Assembly: GCF_005048265.1 (NCBI RefSeq)
Contig: NZ_SUNH01000006.1
Coordinates: 124,001-188,000, forward strand
Source of the DNA: Paracoccus hibiscisoli
GTDB taxonomy: Bacteria > Pseudomonadota > Alphaproteobacteria > Rhodobacterales > Rhodobacteraceae
Direction: 5' to 3'
Length of the DNA: 64,000 bases
Part shown: positions 55,556 through 64,000 of the stretch, one piece after another
How the letters are laid out: the number at the start of each line of letters is the position of its first letter
How positions within the stretch are numbered: the stretch's first letter is position 1
Made by a program: the position numbers and the translations under genes
Notes under the pieces: model-generated
What the model saw: only the letters and a program-made list of their open reading frames with translations
What the model was told of the DNA's origin: nothing
The model's database searches: none

Positions 55556-56362
55556 ATGTTGCCAGGTTTCATCGAACGTCTGCTGGACGCCAGAACCATC
55601 CCCGATATCGGCGCCGTCTTTCACCAGGCGATGGCGCATCTGGGGTTCGAACATGCGCTCTATGCGGGACGTTTCATGCTCAGCGTGCCGCGATCAGTGA
55701 TGCAGGAAAATCCGGTCGTGCTCAGCAATCTGCCGCCGCGGCTGATCGAACACGCGCAGCAGTTGCGCGACCTGCATCGCGACCCGTGGATCGAATGGGT
55801 GCTGAACAATGACGGCGATATCGCCGCGCGCGATCTGCTGGCCCGTGGCGTCCATTCGCCGTCGCTGGCGCTGGCGGCGGATCACGGCGTGGGCGCGGTC
55901 CAGATCGTCAGCCTGCGCGACAAGGTCCTGAACGGGGTGGGCGCGGTGCTGGCGGTTCCCTTTCAGGGCGCAGGCGATCACCACCTGCGAGAGCGGTGGG
56001 CCCTGGCGGGACGCGATGTGCGGGTCCTGTCCTGGGTCATGCACATGCGCATCGCCACCATGCACCGCCACCCGGCCAAGGCGACCCTGACGCCCCGCCA
56101 GCGCGAGGTTCTGGGATGGCGGTCGTCGGGCAAGACCGTAGCCGAGACCGCGATGATCCTGGGCATCACCCCCGCCACCGTGGAAAAGCACATGCGCCTG
56201 GCCCGCGAGGCCCTGGGCGTGGACACGACCCCCCAGGCCGTGCTCAAGGCCCATGTGACGCATCAGCTGTTCGGCCCCGTCACCGGCGCGACCCTGCCGC
56301 GGGGCGAGGATGGCGAAGGTAAGGGTTTCCACCGTTTCGCTGCGCTGAAAAACCGCATCTGA
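55556..56362 (+). CDS. LuxR-type quorum-sensing-like regulator (solo)
   Basis: 268 residues. An N-terminal autoinducer-binding-like domain (residues 1-165) precedes a GerE/LuxR helix-turn-helix (LTPRQREVLGWRSSGKTVAETAMILGITPATVEKHM). Aligned to TraR, the Asp-Pro of the ligand pocket is kept (RDPWIEW) but the Trp and Tyr 13 and 9 residues before it are replaced by Leu and Ala. No luxI-type synthase lies nearby, so it is a solo receptor, possibly for another ligand. An in-frame TAA immediately precedes the ATG, fixing the start. AT-rich upstream region with no clear lux box. Confidence 0.85.
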   Translation: MLPGFIERLLDARTIPDIGAVFHQAMAHLGFEHALYAGRFMLSVPRSVMQENPVVLSNLPPRLIEHAQQLRDLHRDPWIEWVLNNDGDIAARDLLARGVHSPSLALAADHGVGAVQIVSLRDKVLNGVGAVLAVPFQGAGDHHLRERWALAGRDVRVLSWVMHMRIATMHRHPAKATLTPRQREVLGWRSSGKTVAETAMILGITPATVEKHMRLAREALGVDTTPQAVLKAHVTHQLFGPVTGATLPRGEDGEGKGFHRFAALKNRI

Positions 56363-56463
56363 TCGCGCTGTTCCGTGAGTGGTGACACGACAGTGTCAGG
56401 AACAGGCGGCGCGCGGTCGGGTTGCCTTGGCCGCGCGCCGCCACCAAAGGCCGCGAAACGCAA

Positions 56464-56487
56464 GATGCCGGCCAAAGGGCCGGCATC
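56464..56487 (-). terminator. Terminator of tsf
   Basis: GATGCCGGCC (56464-56473), loop AAAG, GGCCGGCATC (56478-56487): a perfect 10-bp stem, 24 bp after the tsf stop on the minus strand, followed by TTGCGTTTC. Also a possible 3' hairpin for the convergent luxR-type gene. Confidence 0.65.
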
Positions 56488-56510
56488 CGTGTCAGTCAGC
56501 AGTCAGAAGA

Positions 56511-57422
56511 TCAGGCGCCGCTGAGGGTCTTGGCGACCTCGGCTGCGAAATCCTCTTCCTTCTTCTCGATGCCTTCGCCGACCATCACGCGGGCATAGCC
56601 GGTGATCTCGACGCCGGCTTCCTTGGCGGCCTGCTCGACCGTCAGGTCGGGGTTCATCACGAAGGCCTGACCCAGCAGGGTGTTCTCGGCCACGAACTTC
56701 TTCATCCGGCCCGGGATGATGTTGTTCTGGATGACGGCCTCGGGCTTCGGCTTGGTGGACGAGGCGTTCTCTTCCAGCGCCTTGGCGGTCTGCACCTGCA
56801 GCTCGCGCTCCAGCGCGGCCTGGTCCATGGTGGCCTCGGACAGGGACACGGGGTTGGTGGCCGCGATGTGCATCGCGAACTGCTTGCCCACGGTCTGCGC
56901 CGTGTCGGCCGGACCCGACAGCGCGACCAGCACGCCGATCTTGCCCAGGCCGTCGGCGGCGGCGTTGTGCACGTAGGACACGACGGTCTCGCCTTCCAGG
57001 ACCTGCACGCGGCGCAGGGTCAGGTTCTCGCCGATGCGGGCGATGGCGCCGGTCACGACGTCGCCCACGGGCTTGCCGCCCAGATCGGCCGCCTTGAGCG
57101 CCTCGATGTCGCTTGCGCCGTTCAGCGCAACGCCGGTGATGTCACGGACCAGCTGCTGGAAATCGGCGTTCTTGGCGACGAAATCGGTTTCCGAATTGAT
57201 CTCGACGGCAACGCCGCGGCCACCCGAAACCTGCACGCCCACCAGACCTTCGGCGGCGACGCGGTCGGCCTTCTTGGCGGCTTTCGCCAGGCCCTTGGTG
57301 CGCAGCCAGTCGATGGCCGCTTCCATGTTGCCGTCGTTTTCGGTCAGGGCCTTCTTGGCGTCCATCATGCCTGCGCCGGTGGTCTCGCGCAGTTCCTTCA
57401 CCATCGCTGCGGTGATTGCCAT
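56511..57422 (-). CDS. tsf: Translation elongation factor Ts
   Basis: 303 residues. N-terminal [44 protein letters not shown] and the conserved [10 protein letters not shown] are diagnostic; the dimerization and C-terminal domains ([24 protein letters not shown]) complete it. Nucleotide-exchange factor for EF-Tu. AGGAGA site. Co-transcribed with rpsB; the 83-bp gap contains a 12-bp-stem hairpin. Confidence 0.97.
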   Translation of the reverse strand: MAITAAMVKELRETTGAGMMDAKKALTENDGNMEAAIDWLRTKGLAKAAKKADRVAAEGLVGVQVSGGRGVAVEINSETDFVAKNADFQQLVRDITGVALNGASDIEALKAADLGGKPVGDVVTGAIARIGENLTLRRVQVLEGETVVSYVHNAAADGLGKIGVLVALSGPADTAQTVGKQFAMHIAATNPVSLSEATMDQAALERELQVQTAKALEENASSTKPKPEAVIQNNIIPGRMKKFVAENTLLGQAFVMNPDLTVEQAAKEAGVEITGYARVMVGEGIEKKEEDFAAEVAKTLSGA

Positions 57423-57445
57423 ATCCGTCTCCTATCTGTTGAACG

Positions 57446-57474
57446 CGTCAGGCGGGGCATACCCCCGCCTGACG
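57446..57474 (-). terminator. Hairpin between rpsB and tsf
   Basis: CGTCAGGCGGGG (57446-57457) and CCCCGCCTGACG (57463-57474), perfect 12-bp stem with a five-base loop and no T tract. Likely a partial terminator or RNA-processing/stability element that sets the rpsB:tsf ratio. Confidence 0.5.
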
Positions 57475-57505
57475 ACACATCCATGAAATCGTCGATCCGG
57501 ACGGA

Positions 57506-58279
57506 TCAGGCCTCGGCGGGCGCCTCGGCCTCGTCCAGCAGCTCTTCGGGGGCGTCCGACAGCGAGCCCAGGTCGACGCCGGCGGCGCCCATCTGTGCCG
57601 ACATGCCGTCCAGCGCCGCACGGCTGACCAGATCGCAGTACAGCGCGATGGCGCGGGCCGCGTCATCGTTGCCCGGAATGATGTAGTCCACGCCATCGGG
57701 CGAGCAGTTGGTGTCGACCACGGCCACGACCGGAATGCCCAGCTTCTTGGCTTCCAGGATGGCCAGGTCTTCCTTGTTCACGTCGATGACGAAGATCAGG
57801 TCGGGAAGGCCGCCCATGTCGCGGATGCCGCCCAGCGAGGCTTGCAGTTTGGTCTGCTCGCGCTCCAGCTGCAGGCGCTCTTTCTTGGTCAGACCCTCGG
57901 CGCCGCCGGCCATGGTCTCATCAATCGCCTTCAGACGGTTGATCGACTGGCTGACGGTCTTCCAGTTGGTCAGCGTGCCGCCCAGCCAACGGTGGTTCAT
58001 GTAGAACTGCGCCGATTTCTCGGCGGCTTCGGCGATGGCCTTCTGGGCCTGGCGCTTGGTGCCGACGAACAGCACGCGGCCGCCCTTGGCGACGGTGTCG
58101 CGCACGACCTGCAGGGCCTGGTCCAGCATCGGGACGGTCTGGGTCAGGTCCAGGATGTGGATGCCGTTGCGGTCGCCATAGATGAACTCGCCCATGCGGG
58201 GGTTCCAGCGCTGCGTCTGGTGGCCATAGTGAACGCCAGCTTCAAGAAGCTGACGCAGCGAGAATTCGGGAAGCGCCAT
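57506..58279 (-). CDS. rpsB: 30S ribosomal protein S2
   Basis: 257 residues; start [29 protein letters not shown] with AAAGGAACTCCTC upstream. Conserved S2 segments: [51 protein letters not shown] and [26 protein letters not shown]. The C-terminal tail is acidic and Ala-rich ([13 protein letters not shown]). Component of the small subunit, first gene of rpsB-tsf. Confidence 0.97.
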   Translation of the reverse strand: MALPEFSLRQLLEAGVHYGHQTQRWNPRMGEFIYGDRNGIHILDLTQTVPMLDQALQVVRDTVAKGGRVLFVGTKRQAQKAIAEAAEKSAQFYMNHRWLGGTLTNWKTVSQSINRLKAIDETMAGGAEGLTKKERLQLEREQTKLQASLGGIRDMGGLPDLIFVIDVNKEDLAILEAKKLGIPVVAVVDTNCSPDGVDYIIPGNDDAARAIALYCDLVSRAALDGMSAQMGAAGVDLGSLSDAPEELLDEAEAPAEA

Positions 58280-58393
58280 GAGGAGTTCCTTTCCGGTTTG
58301 CGCCTTGGCAGGGGGTCTCAGGGCGGATGCCCCAACCGGTGGACCTTTGCGGATATGTCCCGCAAGGCCCTCCCCTGCCTGTGAAGTAGGCGC

Positions 58394-58422
58394 GCGATAG
58401 CCCCTGCACGGGCGAAACGCAA
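58394..58422 (-). promoter_or_regulatory. Possible rpsB promoter
   Basis: On the minus strand TTGCGT (plus 58417-58422), 17 bp and TATCGC (plus 58394-58399), about 115 bp before the rpsB start. It leaves a long leader, which could allow the S2 autoregulation known in other bacteria; no specific structure is claimed. Confidence 0.35.
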
Positions 58423-58540
58423 GCGGATTCGCTGTGGCATTCCTGCAGATAGCGGTAACATCAGCATGGCGGCACCCTTGCATCGGGCGGGGCTTGGGTT
58501 CAGGTTCGCAGCAGTTCCATTCATAAGCGATAGGCCCGTC

Positions 58541-59182
58541 ATGACCCCCCAAGATCAGTCCCGGCAGACGAAAGCCCTGTGCCAGCTGGCGCCGGTGATC
58601 CCGGTCATCGTCATCAAGGACGCAGGCCACGCCGAGGGGCTGGCGCGCGCGCTGGTCGCGGGCGGCCTGCCGGTGCTGGAGGTGACGCTGCGCTCGGATG
58701 CCGCGCTGGACGCGATCTGCGCCATGAGCCGCGTGTCGGGAGGCCATGTCGGCGCAGGCACCGTGCTGACCCCGGACGACGCGAAACGCGCCAAGGACGC
58801 GGGCGCCAGCTTTGCGGTCTCGCCCGGCCTGACCGACCGGCTGATCGCGGCCTGCGAGGATCTGGCCCTGCCGCTGCTGCCCGGAGCGGTCACCGCCTCC
58901 GAAGTCATGCGCGCCGCAGATGCCGGGTTTGACATGCTGAAGTTCTTCCCGGCCGAGGCGGTGGGCGGCGCCCCGGCGCTGAAATCGCTGGCAGGCCCCC
59001 TGCCCCGCATCAGTTTTTGCCCCACGGGCGGCGTCACGCCGCAGAACGCGACCAGCTATCTGTCCCTGCCCAACGTGATCTGCGTCGGTGGCAGCTGGAT
59101 CGTGAGCGACGCCGACATGGCCGCCGGCAACTGGCATGCGATCGAGGATCGCGCCCGCACCGCCGCAGCCCTGCGCGGCTGA
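58541..59182 (+). CDS. eda: 2-keto-3-deoxy-6-phosphogluconate aldolase
   Basis: 213 residues. KDPG/KHG aldolase: [39 protein letters not shown] contains the Arg/Glu catalytic region, [28 protein letters not shown] and the Schiff-base Lys in [14 protein letters not shown]. It cleaves KDPG to pyruvate and glyceraldehyde-3-phosphate in the Entner-Doudoroff pathway. The start [19 protein letters not shown] was chosen over an earlier ATG (58466). edd is not adjacent. Confidence 0.92.
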   Translation: MTPQDQSRQTKALCQLAPVIPVIVIKDAGHAEGLARALVAGGLPVLEVTLRSDAALDAICAMSRVSGGHVGAGTVLTPDDAKRAKDAGASFAVSPGLTDRLIAACEDLALPLLPGAVTASEVMRAADAGFDMLKFFPAEAVGGAPALKSLAGPLPRISFCPTGGVTPQNATSYLSLPNVICVGGSWIVSDADMAAGNWHAIEDRARTAAALRG

Positions 59183-59184
59183 CC

Positions 59185-60381
59185 ATGGACCTGGCGCGCG
59201 CCCGCAGGAATGTCGCCGTCCTTGTGCTGGCGCAGGCGATCCTGGGCGCGCAGATGTCGGTCATCTTCATTGTGGGCGGGCTGGCGGGACAGATCCTGTC
59301 GCCGCATCCCTGCCTGGTGACGCTGCCGCTGTCGATGATCATCCTGGGCTCGACCCTGTCGGCGCGGCCGCTGGCACGCTTCATGCAGGCGCGCGGGCGG
59401 CAGGCGGGGTTCCTGCTGGCGGTGGCGGCAGGGGGCCTGGGCGCGGCCGTCGCGGCGGCCGGGCTGTGGCTGGGATCGTTCGGGCTGTTCATGGTCGGGT
59501 CGACCCTGACGGGCATCTACATGTCGGCGCAGGGCTTCTATCGCTTTGCCGCCACCGACACCGCGCCGGAAGATTACGCCCCCAAGGCCATCAGCCTGGT
59601 CATGGCCGGGGGCCTTGCCGCCGCGATCATCGGCCCCGCGCTGGTGCGGATGACCAGCGACCTGACGGCGGTGCCGTTCCTGGCGACCTATCTGGCGGTG
59701 ATCGGCCTGAACCTGGCCGGGCCGGTCCTGTTTGCCTTTCTGGACATCCCCAAACCGCCCGCCCCGGTGGCGGGCGCACCGGCCGGGCGCCCGATGGGCC
59801 AGATCCTGCGGACCCCCGCCATCGCCGTCGCGATGATCTGCGGGATGGTGTCCTATGCGCTGATGAACCTGGTGATGACATCGACACCGCTGGCCGTGGT
59901 GGGCTGCGGCTATGACACGGCGGATGCGGCCAACATCGTCAGCGCGCATGTGCTGGCCATGTTCGCGCCCAGCTTTGTCACCGGCCACCTGATCGCCCGC
60001 TTCGGGGCCGAGACCATCGTGGGGCTGGGCCTGGCGATCCTGGCCGCCGCTGGCGCCGTCGCCCTGTCCGGGTTGGAGCTGGAGCAGTTCTTCATCGCGC
60101 TGATCCTGCTGGGGATCGGCTGGAACTTTGGCTATATCGGGGCCACGACCATGCTGACCCGCGCCCACGCCCCCGAGGAACGCGGCCGCGTGCAGGGCAT
60201 GAACGATTTCGTCGTCTTCGGCGGGGTGTTCCTGGCATCCCTGTCGTCGGGCGGGCTGATGAACTGTTCGGGCGGGTCCATCGTCGCGGGCTGGAACGCG
60301 GTCAATCTGGCGATGCTGCCCTTCCTGGTGCTGGCGGGCGGAGCGCTGATCTGGCTGGTGATGCGTCCCCGCCCCGCCTGA
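59185..60381 (+). CDS. MFS transporter, unknown substrate
   Basis: 398 residues, twelve membrane helices. N-terminus [101 protein letters not shown] in the second half resembles the YnfM/NarK-like proteobacterial MFS_1 group with an ERGRVQG loop. Starts 2 bp after eda and may share its transcript. Not clearly tied to Entner-Doudoroff substrates. Confidence 0.85.
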   Translation: MDLARARRNVAVLVLAQAILGAQMSVIFIVGGLAGQILSPHPCLVTLPLSMIILGSTLSARPLARFMQARGRQAGFLLAVAAGGLGAAVAAAGLWLGSFGLFMVGSTLTGIYMSAQGFYRFAATDTAPEDYAPKAISLVMAGGLAAAIIGPALVRMTSDLTAVPFLATYLAVIGLNLAGPVLFAFLDIPKPPAPVAGAPAGRPMGQILRTPAIAVAMICGMVSYALMNLVMTSTPLAVVGCGYDTADAANIVSAHVLAMFAPSFVTGHLIARFGAETIVGLGLAILAAAGAVALSGLELEQFFIALILLGIGWNFGYIGATTMLTRAHAPEERGRVQGMNDFVVFGGVFLASLSSGGLMNCSGGSIVAGWNAVNLAMLPFLVLAGGALIWLVMRPRPA

Positions 60382-60383
60382 GA

Positions 60384-61967
60384 TCAGATCAGCGTCTTCT
60401 GCTCCGGTGGGGCGGGTTTGCGCCGCTTTGGCTTGTCGGGGACGCCCTCGGGGCGCACGGCCACGCGGCGATCGCCCGCGAATTGCAGCTCCACCCGCGG
60501 GGTCCGGGCGGCGACCTCGGGCGCGGTGATCACCCCGCCCTCCGGGTCGCGCAGGATCACGAAACCGCGCCGCAGCGTTTGTTCATGACCCAATGACAGC
60601 CGCATCCTGTCCAGCCGGACCAGCGCATCCTGCCGCTGAGCGCGGATACGGGCCATGGCCGCGACCAGCCGCCGGTCCAGATCGGCCAGCCGCGCGCCCT
60701 GCTGCGCCACCGCGCGCCGGGTGTCGGCCAGAACCCGCACCAGCGAATTCTCCAGCCGGTCGCGCAGCTGTGCCAGACGGTCGCGCGGACGCTCCAGTCG
60801 CCGGTTGCGCGCAGCCTCCAGCCGCATCAGCGCCCGGTCCAGCCCGGACCGCTTGCCTTGGGTGAACTGACGCAGCATGGCGGCGGGCATCGGGCGCGCG
60901 GCCAGCTGTTGCCGGCGCGCGCGGGCCAGCTGCCGCAGCGCCGGTTCCAGCCGCCCGCCCCACAGGTCCAGCCGCTGCCGCGCGCCCTCGGTCAGGGCGG
61001 CGGGGCGGCCCAGGGCGCGGGCCAGATCGCGCAAGCGCTGACGCGGGCGCTGGATCGCCTGCGCATTGCTGCGCGCCATCCGTGCCCCGGTTTCCGCCAG
61101 TCGTGTGGCCAGATCGGCGCGGACCGGCACGGCCATCTCGGCCGCGGCCGTGGGTGTCGGCGCCCGCCTGTCCGAAGCGAAATCAATCAGCGTCGTGTCC
61201 GTCTCATGCCCCACAGCCGATATAAGGGGAATGTCGCTTTCCGCCGCCGCCCGTACGACAGGTTCCTCATTGAAGCCCCACAGATCCTCCAGCGACCCGC
61301 CGCCGCGCGCCACGATGATCAGGTCGGGCCGCGGGATCGGCCCGCCCGGTGTCAGCGCGTTGAAGCCCCGGATCGCCGCCGTCACCTGCGGCGCGCAACC
61401 CTCGCCCTGCACGGCCACCGGCCAGATGATCACGCGGGTCGGAAACCGGTCGCGCAGCCGGTGCAGGATGTCGCGGATCACCGCGCCAGAGGGCGAGGTC
61501 ACCACCCCGATCACCCGTGGCAGATAAGGCAGGGCGCGCTTGCGGTCCTGATCGAACAGCCCTTCGGCGGCCAGCGCCTTGCGACGCTTCTCCAGCATCG
61601 CCATCAGCGCGCCCGCACCCGCGGGTTCGATCTGATCGACGATCATCTGGTACTTCGACTGGCCCGGAAAGGTCGTCAGGCGGCCGGTGGCGATGACCTC
61701 CATCCCTTCCTCGGGGCGCTGGATCAGGCGGGCGGCCTGCCCCTTCCAGGTGACGGCGGCCAGGACGGCGCGGTCATCCTTCAGGTCGAAATACAGATGT
61801 CCCGATCCGGGGCGGGACACGCGGCCGACCTCGGCCCGCACGCGGACGCGGCCGAACTGATCCTCGATGCTGCGTTTGACCGCGCCGGACAGTTCGGACA
61901 CGGTGAATTCATGCGCGTTGCTGCCCGGTTCGGGGGCATCGTCCATGTCGTCGTCCAGCAGGTCCAT
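60384..61967 (-). CDS. xseA: Exodeoxyribonuclease VII large subunit
   Basis: 527 residues. N-terminal OB-fold ([56 protein letters not shown]), then the catalytic core [66 protein letters not shown] and [34 protein letters not shown] long Arg/Leu-rich helical region follows. Forms the single-strand exonuclease with XseB (not in this window). Convergent with the MFS gene, two bases apart. Confidence 0.96.
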   Translation of the reverse strand: MDLLDDDMDDAPEPGSNAHEFTVSELSGAVKRSIEDQFGRVRVRAEVGRVSRPGSGHLYFDLKDDRAVLAAVTWKGQAARLIQRPEEGMEVIATGRLTTFPGQSKYQMIVDQIEPAGAGALMAMLEKRRKALAAEGLFDQDRKRALPYLPRVIGVVTSPSGAVIRDILHRLRDRFPTRVIIWPVAVQGEGCAPQVTAAIRGFNALTPGGPIPRPDLIIVARGGGSLEDLWGFNEEPVVRAAAESDIPLISAVGHETDTTLIDFASDRRAPTPTAAAEMAVPVRADLATRLAETGARMARSNAQAIQRPRQRLRDLARALGRPAALTEGARQRLDLWGGRLEPALRQLARARRQQLAARPMPAAMLRQFTQGKRSGLDRALMRLEAARNRRLERPRDRLAQLRDRLENSLVRVLADTRRAVAQQGARLADLDRRLVAAMARIRAQRQDALVRLDRMRLSLGHEQTLRRGFVILRDPEGGVITAPEVAARTPRVELQFAGDRRVAVRPEGVPDKPKRRKPAPPEQKTLI

Positions 61968-62029
61968 GCGTCTTGTTCCCTTGTCCGCGCCAGACTAGAA
62001 CGCCGCAAGGTCAAGCGAAAGGGCGGCAG

Positions 62030-63286
62030 ATGAATATCCTGATCCTGGGCGGCGGCGGGCGCGAACACGCGTTGGCCTGGGCAATCCGGCAGAACCCGAA
62101 ATGCGACCGCCTGATCGTGGCGCCCGGCAATGCAGGCATCGCGGGCGTCGCCGAATGCGCCGATCTGGACGTGCTGTCGCGCGCCGAGGTCCTGGAGTTC
62201 GCTCAGGAAAACGCCATCGACTTCGTGATCGTCGGCCCCGAGGCGCCCTTGGCCGCAGGCGTGTCCGACGCCCTGCGCAACGCGGGCTTCCTGGTCTTTG
62301 GCCCGTCGCAGGCCGCAGCCCAGCTGGAGGCATCCAAAACCTTCACCAAGGAAATCTGCGACGCCTGCGCCGCCCCGACTGCAGCCTGGGCCCGGTTCAC
62401 CGATGCCGCCGCCGCCCGCGATTACGTGACCGCCCAGGGCGCGCCGATCGTGGTCAAGGCCGACGGTCTGGCCGCCGGCAAGGGCGTCACCGTGGCCGAG
62501 ACGGTGGAACAGGCACATGCCGCCATCGACGACATCTTCGACGGCGCATTCGGCGACATGTCCGTCGTCATCGAGGAGTTCATGGACGGAGAGGAAGCGA
62601 GCTTCTTCATCCTCTCCGACGGCACCGACTGTCTGGCCATCGGCACCGCCCAGGACCACAAGCGCGTGGGCGACGGCGATACCGGCCCAAACACCGGCGG
62701 CATGGGCGCCTACAGCCCCGCCCCGGTGCTGACGCAGGCGATCCAGGATCAGGTGATGGACCGCATCGTGCGCCCCACCATCGCCGAGATGGCGCGGCGC
62801 GGCACCCCGTTCCAGGGCGTGCTCTATGCCGGGCTGATGATCGCCGAGGGCCAAGCGCGGCTGGTCGAATACAACGTCCGCTTTGGCGACCCGGAATGCC
62901 AGGTGCTGATGATGCGGCTTGGCGGCCAGGTGCTGGACCTTCTTCTGGCCTGCGCCGAGGGGCGGCTGGCCGACACGCCCGTCACCTGGGCCGACGACCA
63001 CGCCCTGACCGTGGTCATGGCCGCCCAGGGCTATCCCGGCGCCTATACCAAGGGCACCGCCATCCGCGGCCTGCAGGACCTGCCCGAAACCAGCTTCCAG
63101 ATGACCTTCCACGCCGGCACCGACACCAAGGACGGCACCGTCATCGCCACAGGCGGACGCGTCCTTGCCTGCACCGGCCGCGGCGCCACCCTGGCCGAGG
63201 CGCATCAGCGCGCCTATGCGCTGGTCGACGCGATCGATTGGCCGCAGGGCTTCTGCCGCCGCGACATCGGCTGGCGCGCCCTCTGA
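62030..63286 (+). CDS. purD: Phosphoribosylamine-glycine ligase
   Basis: 418 residues. N-terminal [22 protein letters not shown]-grasp domain with [81 protein letters not shown] and [21 protein letters not shown]. Second step of de novo purine synthesis. Divergent from xseA with 62 bp between starts. Other pur genes are not adjacent. Confidence 0.97.
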   Translation: MNILILGGGGREHALAWAIRQNPKCDRLIVAPGNAGIAGVAECADLDVLSRAEVLEFAQENAIDFVIVGPEAPLAAGVSDALRNAGFLVFGPSQAAAQLEASKTFTKEICDACAAPTAAWARFTDAAAARDYVTAQGAPIVVKADGLAAGKGVTVAETVEQAHAAIDDIFDGAFGDMSVVIEEFMDGEEASFFILSDGTDCLAIGTAQDHKRVGDGDTGPNTGGMGAYSPAPVLTQAIQDQVMDRIVRPTIAEMARRGTPFQGVLYAGLMIAEGQARLVEYNVRFGDPECQVLMMRLGGQVLDLLLACAEGRLADTPVTWADDHALTVVMAAQGYPGAYTKGTAIRGLQDLPETSFQMTFHAGTDTKDGTVIATGGRVLACTGRGATLAEAHQRAYALVDAIDWPQGFCRRDIGWRAL

Positions 63287-63293
63287 CAGCAAA

Positions 63294-63322
63294 GGGCCGG
63301 CGCGCCAAACACGCACCGGCCC
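63294..63322 (+). terminator. Terminator of purD
   Basis: GGGCCGG (63294-63300) and CCGGCCC (63316-63322) enclose a nested GCG/CGC pair and are followed by CTGCCCTTCTTCTTC. The hairpin lies 8 bp after the stop codon. Confidence 0.55.
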
Positions 63323-63336
63323 CTGCCCTTCTTCTT

Positions 63337-63361
63337 CAGAAAAATATCCCCGCCGGAGGCA
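63337..63361 (+). repeat. Dispersed intergenic repeat copy after purD
   Basis: CTTCTTCAGAAAAATATCCCC followed by GCCGGAGGC. Its first half matches the copies at 9473 and 43041; the GC-rich tail differs, being the CCGCCGGAGGC type I recall from Rhodobacter/Paracoccus intergenic regions. Confidence 0.6.
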
Positions 63362-63386
63362 TCCGCCCCCGCGCCCGGCGCGTCCC

Positions 63387-64000
63387 TCAGCTGGGAGAGT
63401 ACAACCCCTCATAGATCGGCAGCAGCGTGTCCGTCTCGAACAGGCTGGACACCGATGTCCCGTTCCAGATGTTCAGGATCGCCTGCGTGAACATCGGCGC
63501 GGTCGGCACGATGCGGATGTTGGGCGCATTCTTGACTGCATCGGTCGGCTGGATCGAATCGGTGATGACCAGCGATTTCATCACCGATTTCGACACCCGC
63601 TCGACCGCAGGGCCGGACAGGACGCCGTGCGTGATATAGGCATGCACCTCGGTCGCACCATTGTCGGTCAGCACCTGCGCCGCCTTGCACAGCGTGCCCG
63701 CCGTGTCGCAGATGTCGTCCACGATGATGCAGGCCTTGCCCGACACGTCGCCGATCACGGTCATCTCGGCCACCTCGCCGGCCTTCTCGCGGCGCTTGTC
63801 CACGATGGCCAGGGGCGCGCCGATCCGGGTCGCCAGCTCGCGCGCGCGGGCCACGCCGCCCACATCCGGCGACACCACCATCAGATCGCCCATCCGGCCC
63901 TTGAAGTGATGCTGCACATCCAGCGCAAAGACCGGCGCCGCATAAAGGTTGTCCACCGGAATGTCGAAGAACCCCTGGATCTGCGCCGCATGCAGGTCCA
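63387..64000 (-). CDS. prs: Ribose-phosphate pyrophosphokinase (N-terminus cut by window edge)
   Basis: 204 codons visible, reading from the right edge: [87 protein letters not shown] (the PRPP-binding loop) and [13 protein letters not shown]. The C-terminus ends [19 protein letters not shown]. It makes PRPP from ribose-5-phosphate and ATP for purine, pyrimidine, histidine and tryptophan synthesis. The N-terminal part lies beyond the window. Confidence 0.95.
   Translation of the reverse strand, partial: DLHAAQIQGFFDIPVDNLYAAPVFALDVQHHFKGRMGDLMVVSPDVGGVARARELATRIGAPLAIVDKRREKAGEVAEMTVIGDVSGKACIIVDDICDTAGTLCKAAQVLTDNGATEVHAYITHGVLSGPAVERVSKSVMKSLVITDSIQPTDAVKNAPNIRIVPTAPMFTQAILNIWNGTSVSSLFETDTLLPIYEGLYSPS

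Overview
The window looks like chromosomal core sequence of a Paracoccus-like alphaproteobacterium (Rhodobacterales). The DNA is GC-rich with strong G/C third-position bias. The membrane-anchored cytochrome c552 (cycM) closely matches the Paracoccus denitrificans protein as I remember it. Other pointers are a Mur-type Fur regulator beside a Mn transporter, a ZapA/ZauP-like pair, DUF6525-like and CoxE-type genes, and an intergenic repeat I associate with Rhodobacter/Paracoccus. Genes are tightly packed, with many 1-4 bp ATGA/GTGA/TGATG overlaps. I see no phage, IS element, CRISPR array, tRNA or rRNA gene.

Layout. 1-7.7 kb: cut-off amino-acid-type binding protein, MipA/OmpV outer-membrane protein, ABC-F ATPase; divergently a Zur-box-controlled operon (CobW GTPase, DUF1826, DUF6525-like), an MDR oxidoreductase, and on the other strand an IMPACT-family protein and Mur. 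7.7-11.2 kb: sitABCD manganese transporter, divergent from mur, with an operator inside its promoter. 11.2-18.9 kb: GH1 beta-glucosidase, GMC oxidoreductase, then a forward run of a small membrane protein, CoxE/VWA, M48 protease, membrane alpha/beta hydrolase and cytochrome P450. 18.9-31.2 kb: reverse strand, potBCA polyamine-type transporter and a long chain yejA-yejB-yejE-yejF-glycosyltransferase-cysS-squalene/phytoene-synthase-like. 31.3-33.3 kb: cycM, pheA, an SRPBCC protein. 33.6-40.8 kb: forward cpdB-like phosphodiesterase, the SRP RNA, a fused spermidine-synthase-like membrane protein, a HAD phosphatase and dnaX-ybaB-recR. 40.9-45.2 kb: reverse glcD-glcE-glcF and hsp20 with a candidate RNA thermometer. 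45.3-51.6 kb: DUF599, MFS, small membrane protein, hydrolase, lipoprotein, zauP-zapA, BCCT transporter. 51.8-54.7 kb: hisB-hisH and adenine deaminase. 54.8-64 kb: cmk, a LuxR-type solo, rpsB-tsf, eda, MFS, xseA, purD and a cut-off prs.

How it fits together. Two metal-homeostasis units sit close together: a zinc-starvation unit with a Zur-like dyad before cobW, and a manganese unit (mur/sitABCD). Housekeeping genes (dnaX, recR, cysS, rpsB, tsf, cmk, purD, prs, SRP RNA) are mixed with uptake systems for peptides, polyamines, betaine-type osmolytes and manganese, and with glycolate oxidation.

The most interesting points are: (1) DUF1826 in the Zur-type operon carries an HxD...H...R pattern like 2-oxoglutarate/Fe(II) oxygenases; (2) the hsp20 leader has a ROSE-like thermometer signature; (3) a dispersed repeat family has one copy between sitB and sitC and one inside glcE; (4) the LuxR solo has lost two ligand-pocket residues; (5) the squalene/phytoene-synthase-like protein appears to lack its second Asp-rich motif. 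All functional statements are from reading the sequence; no database search was run.
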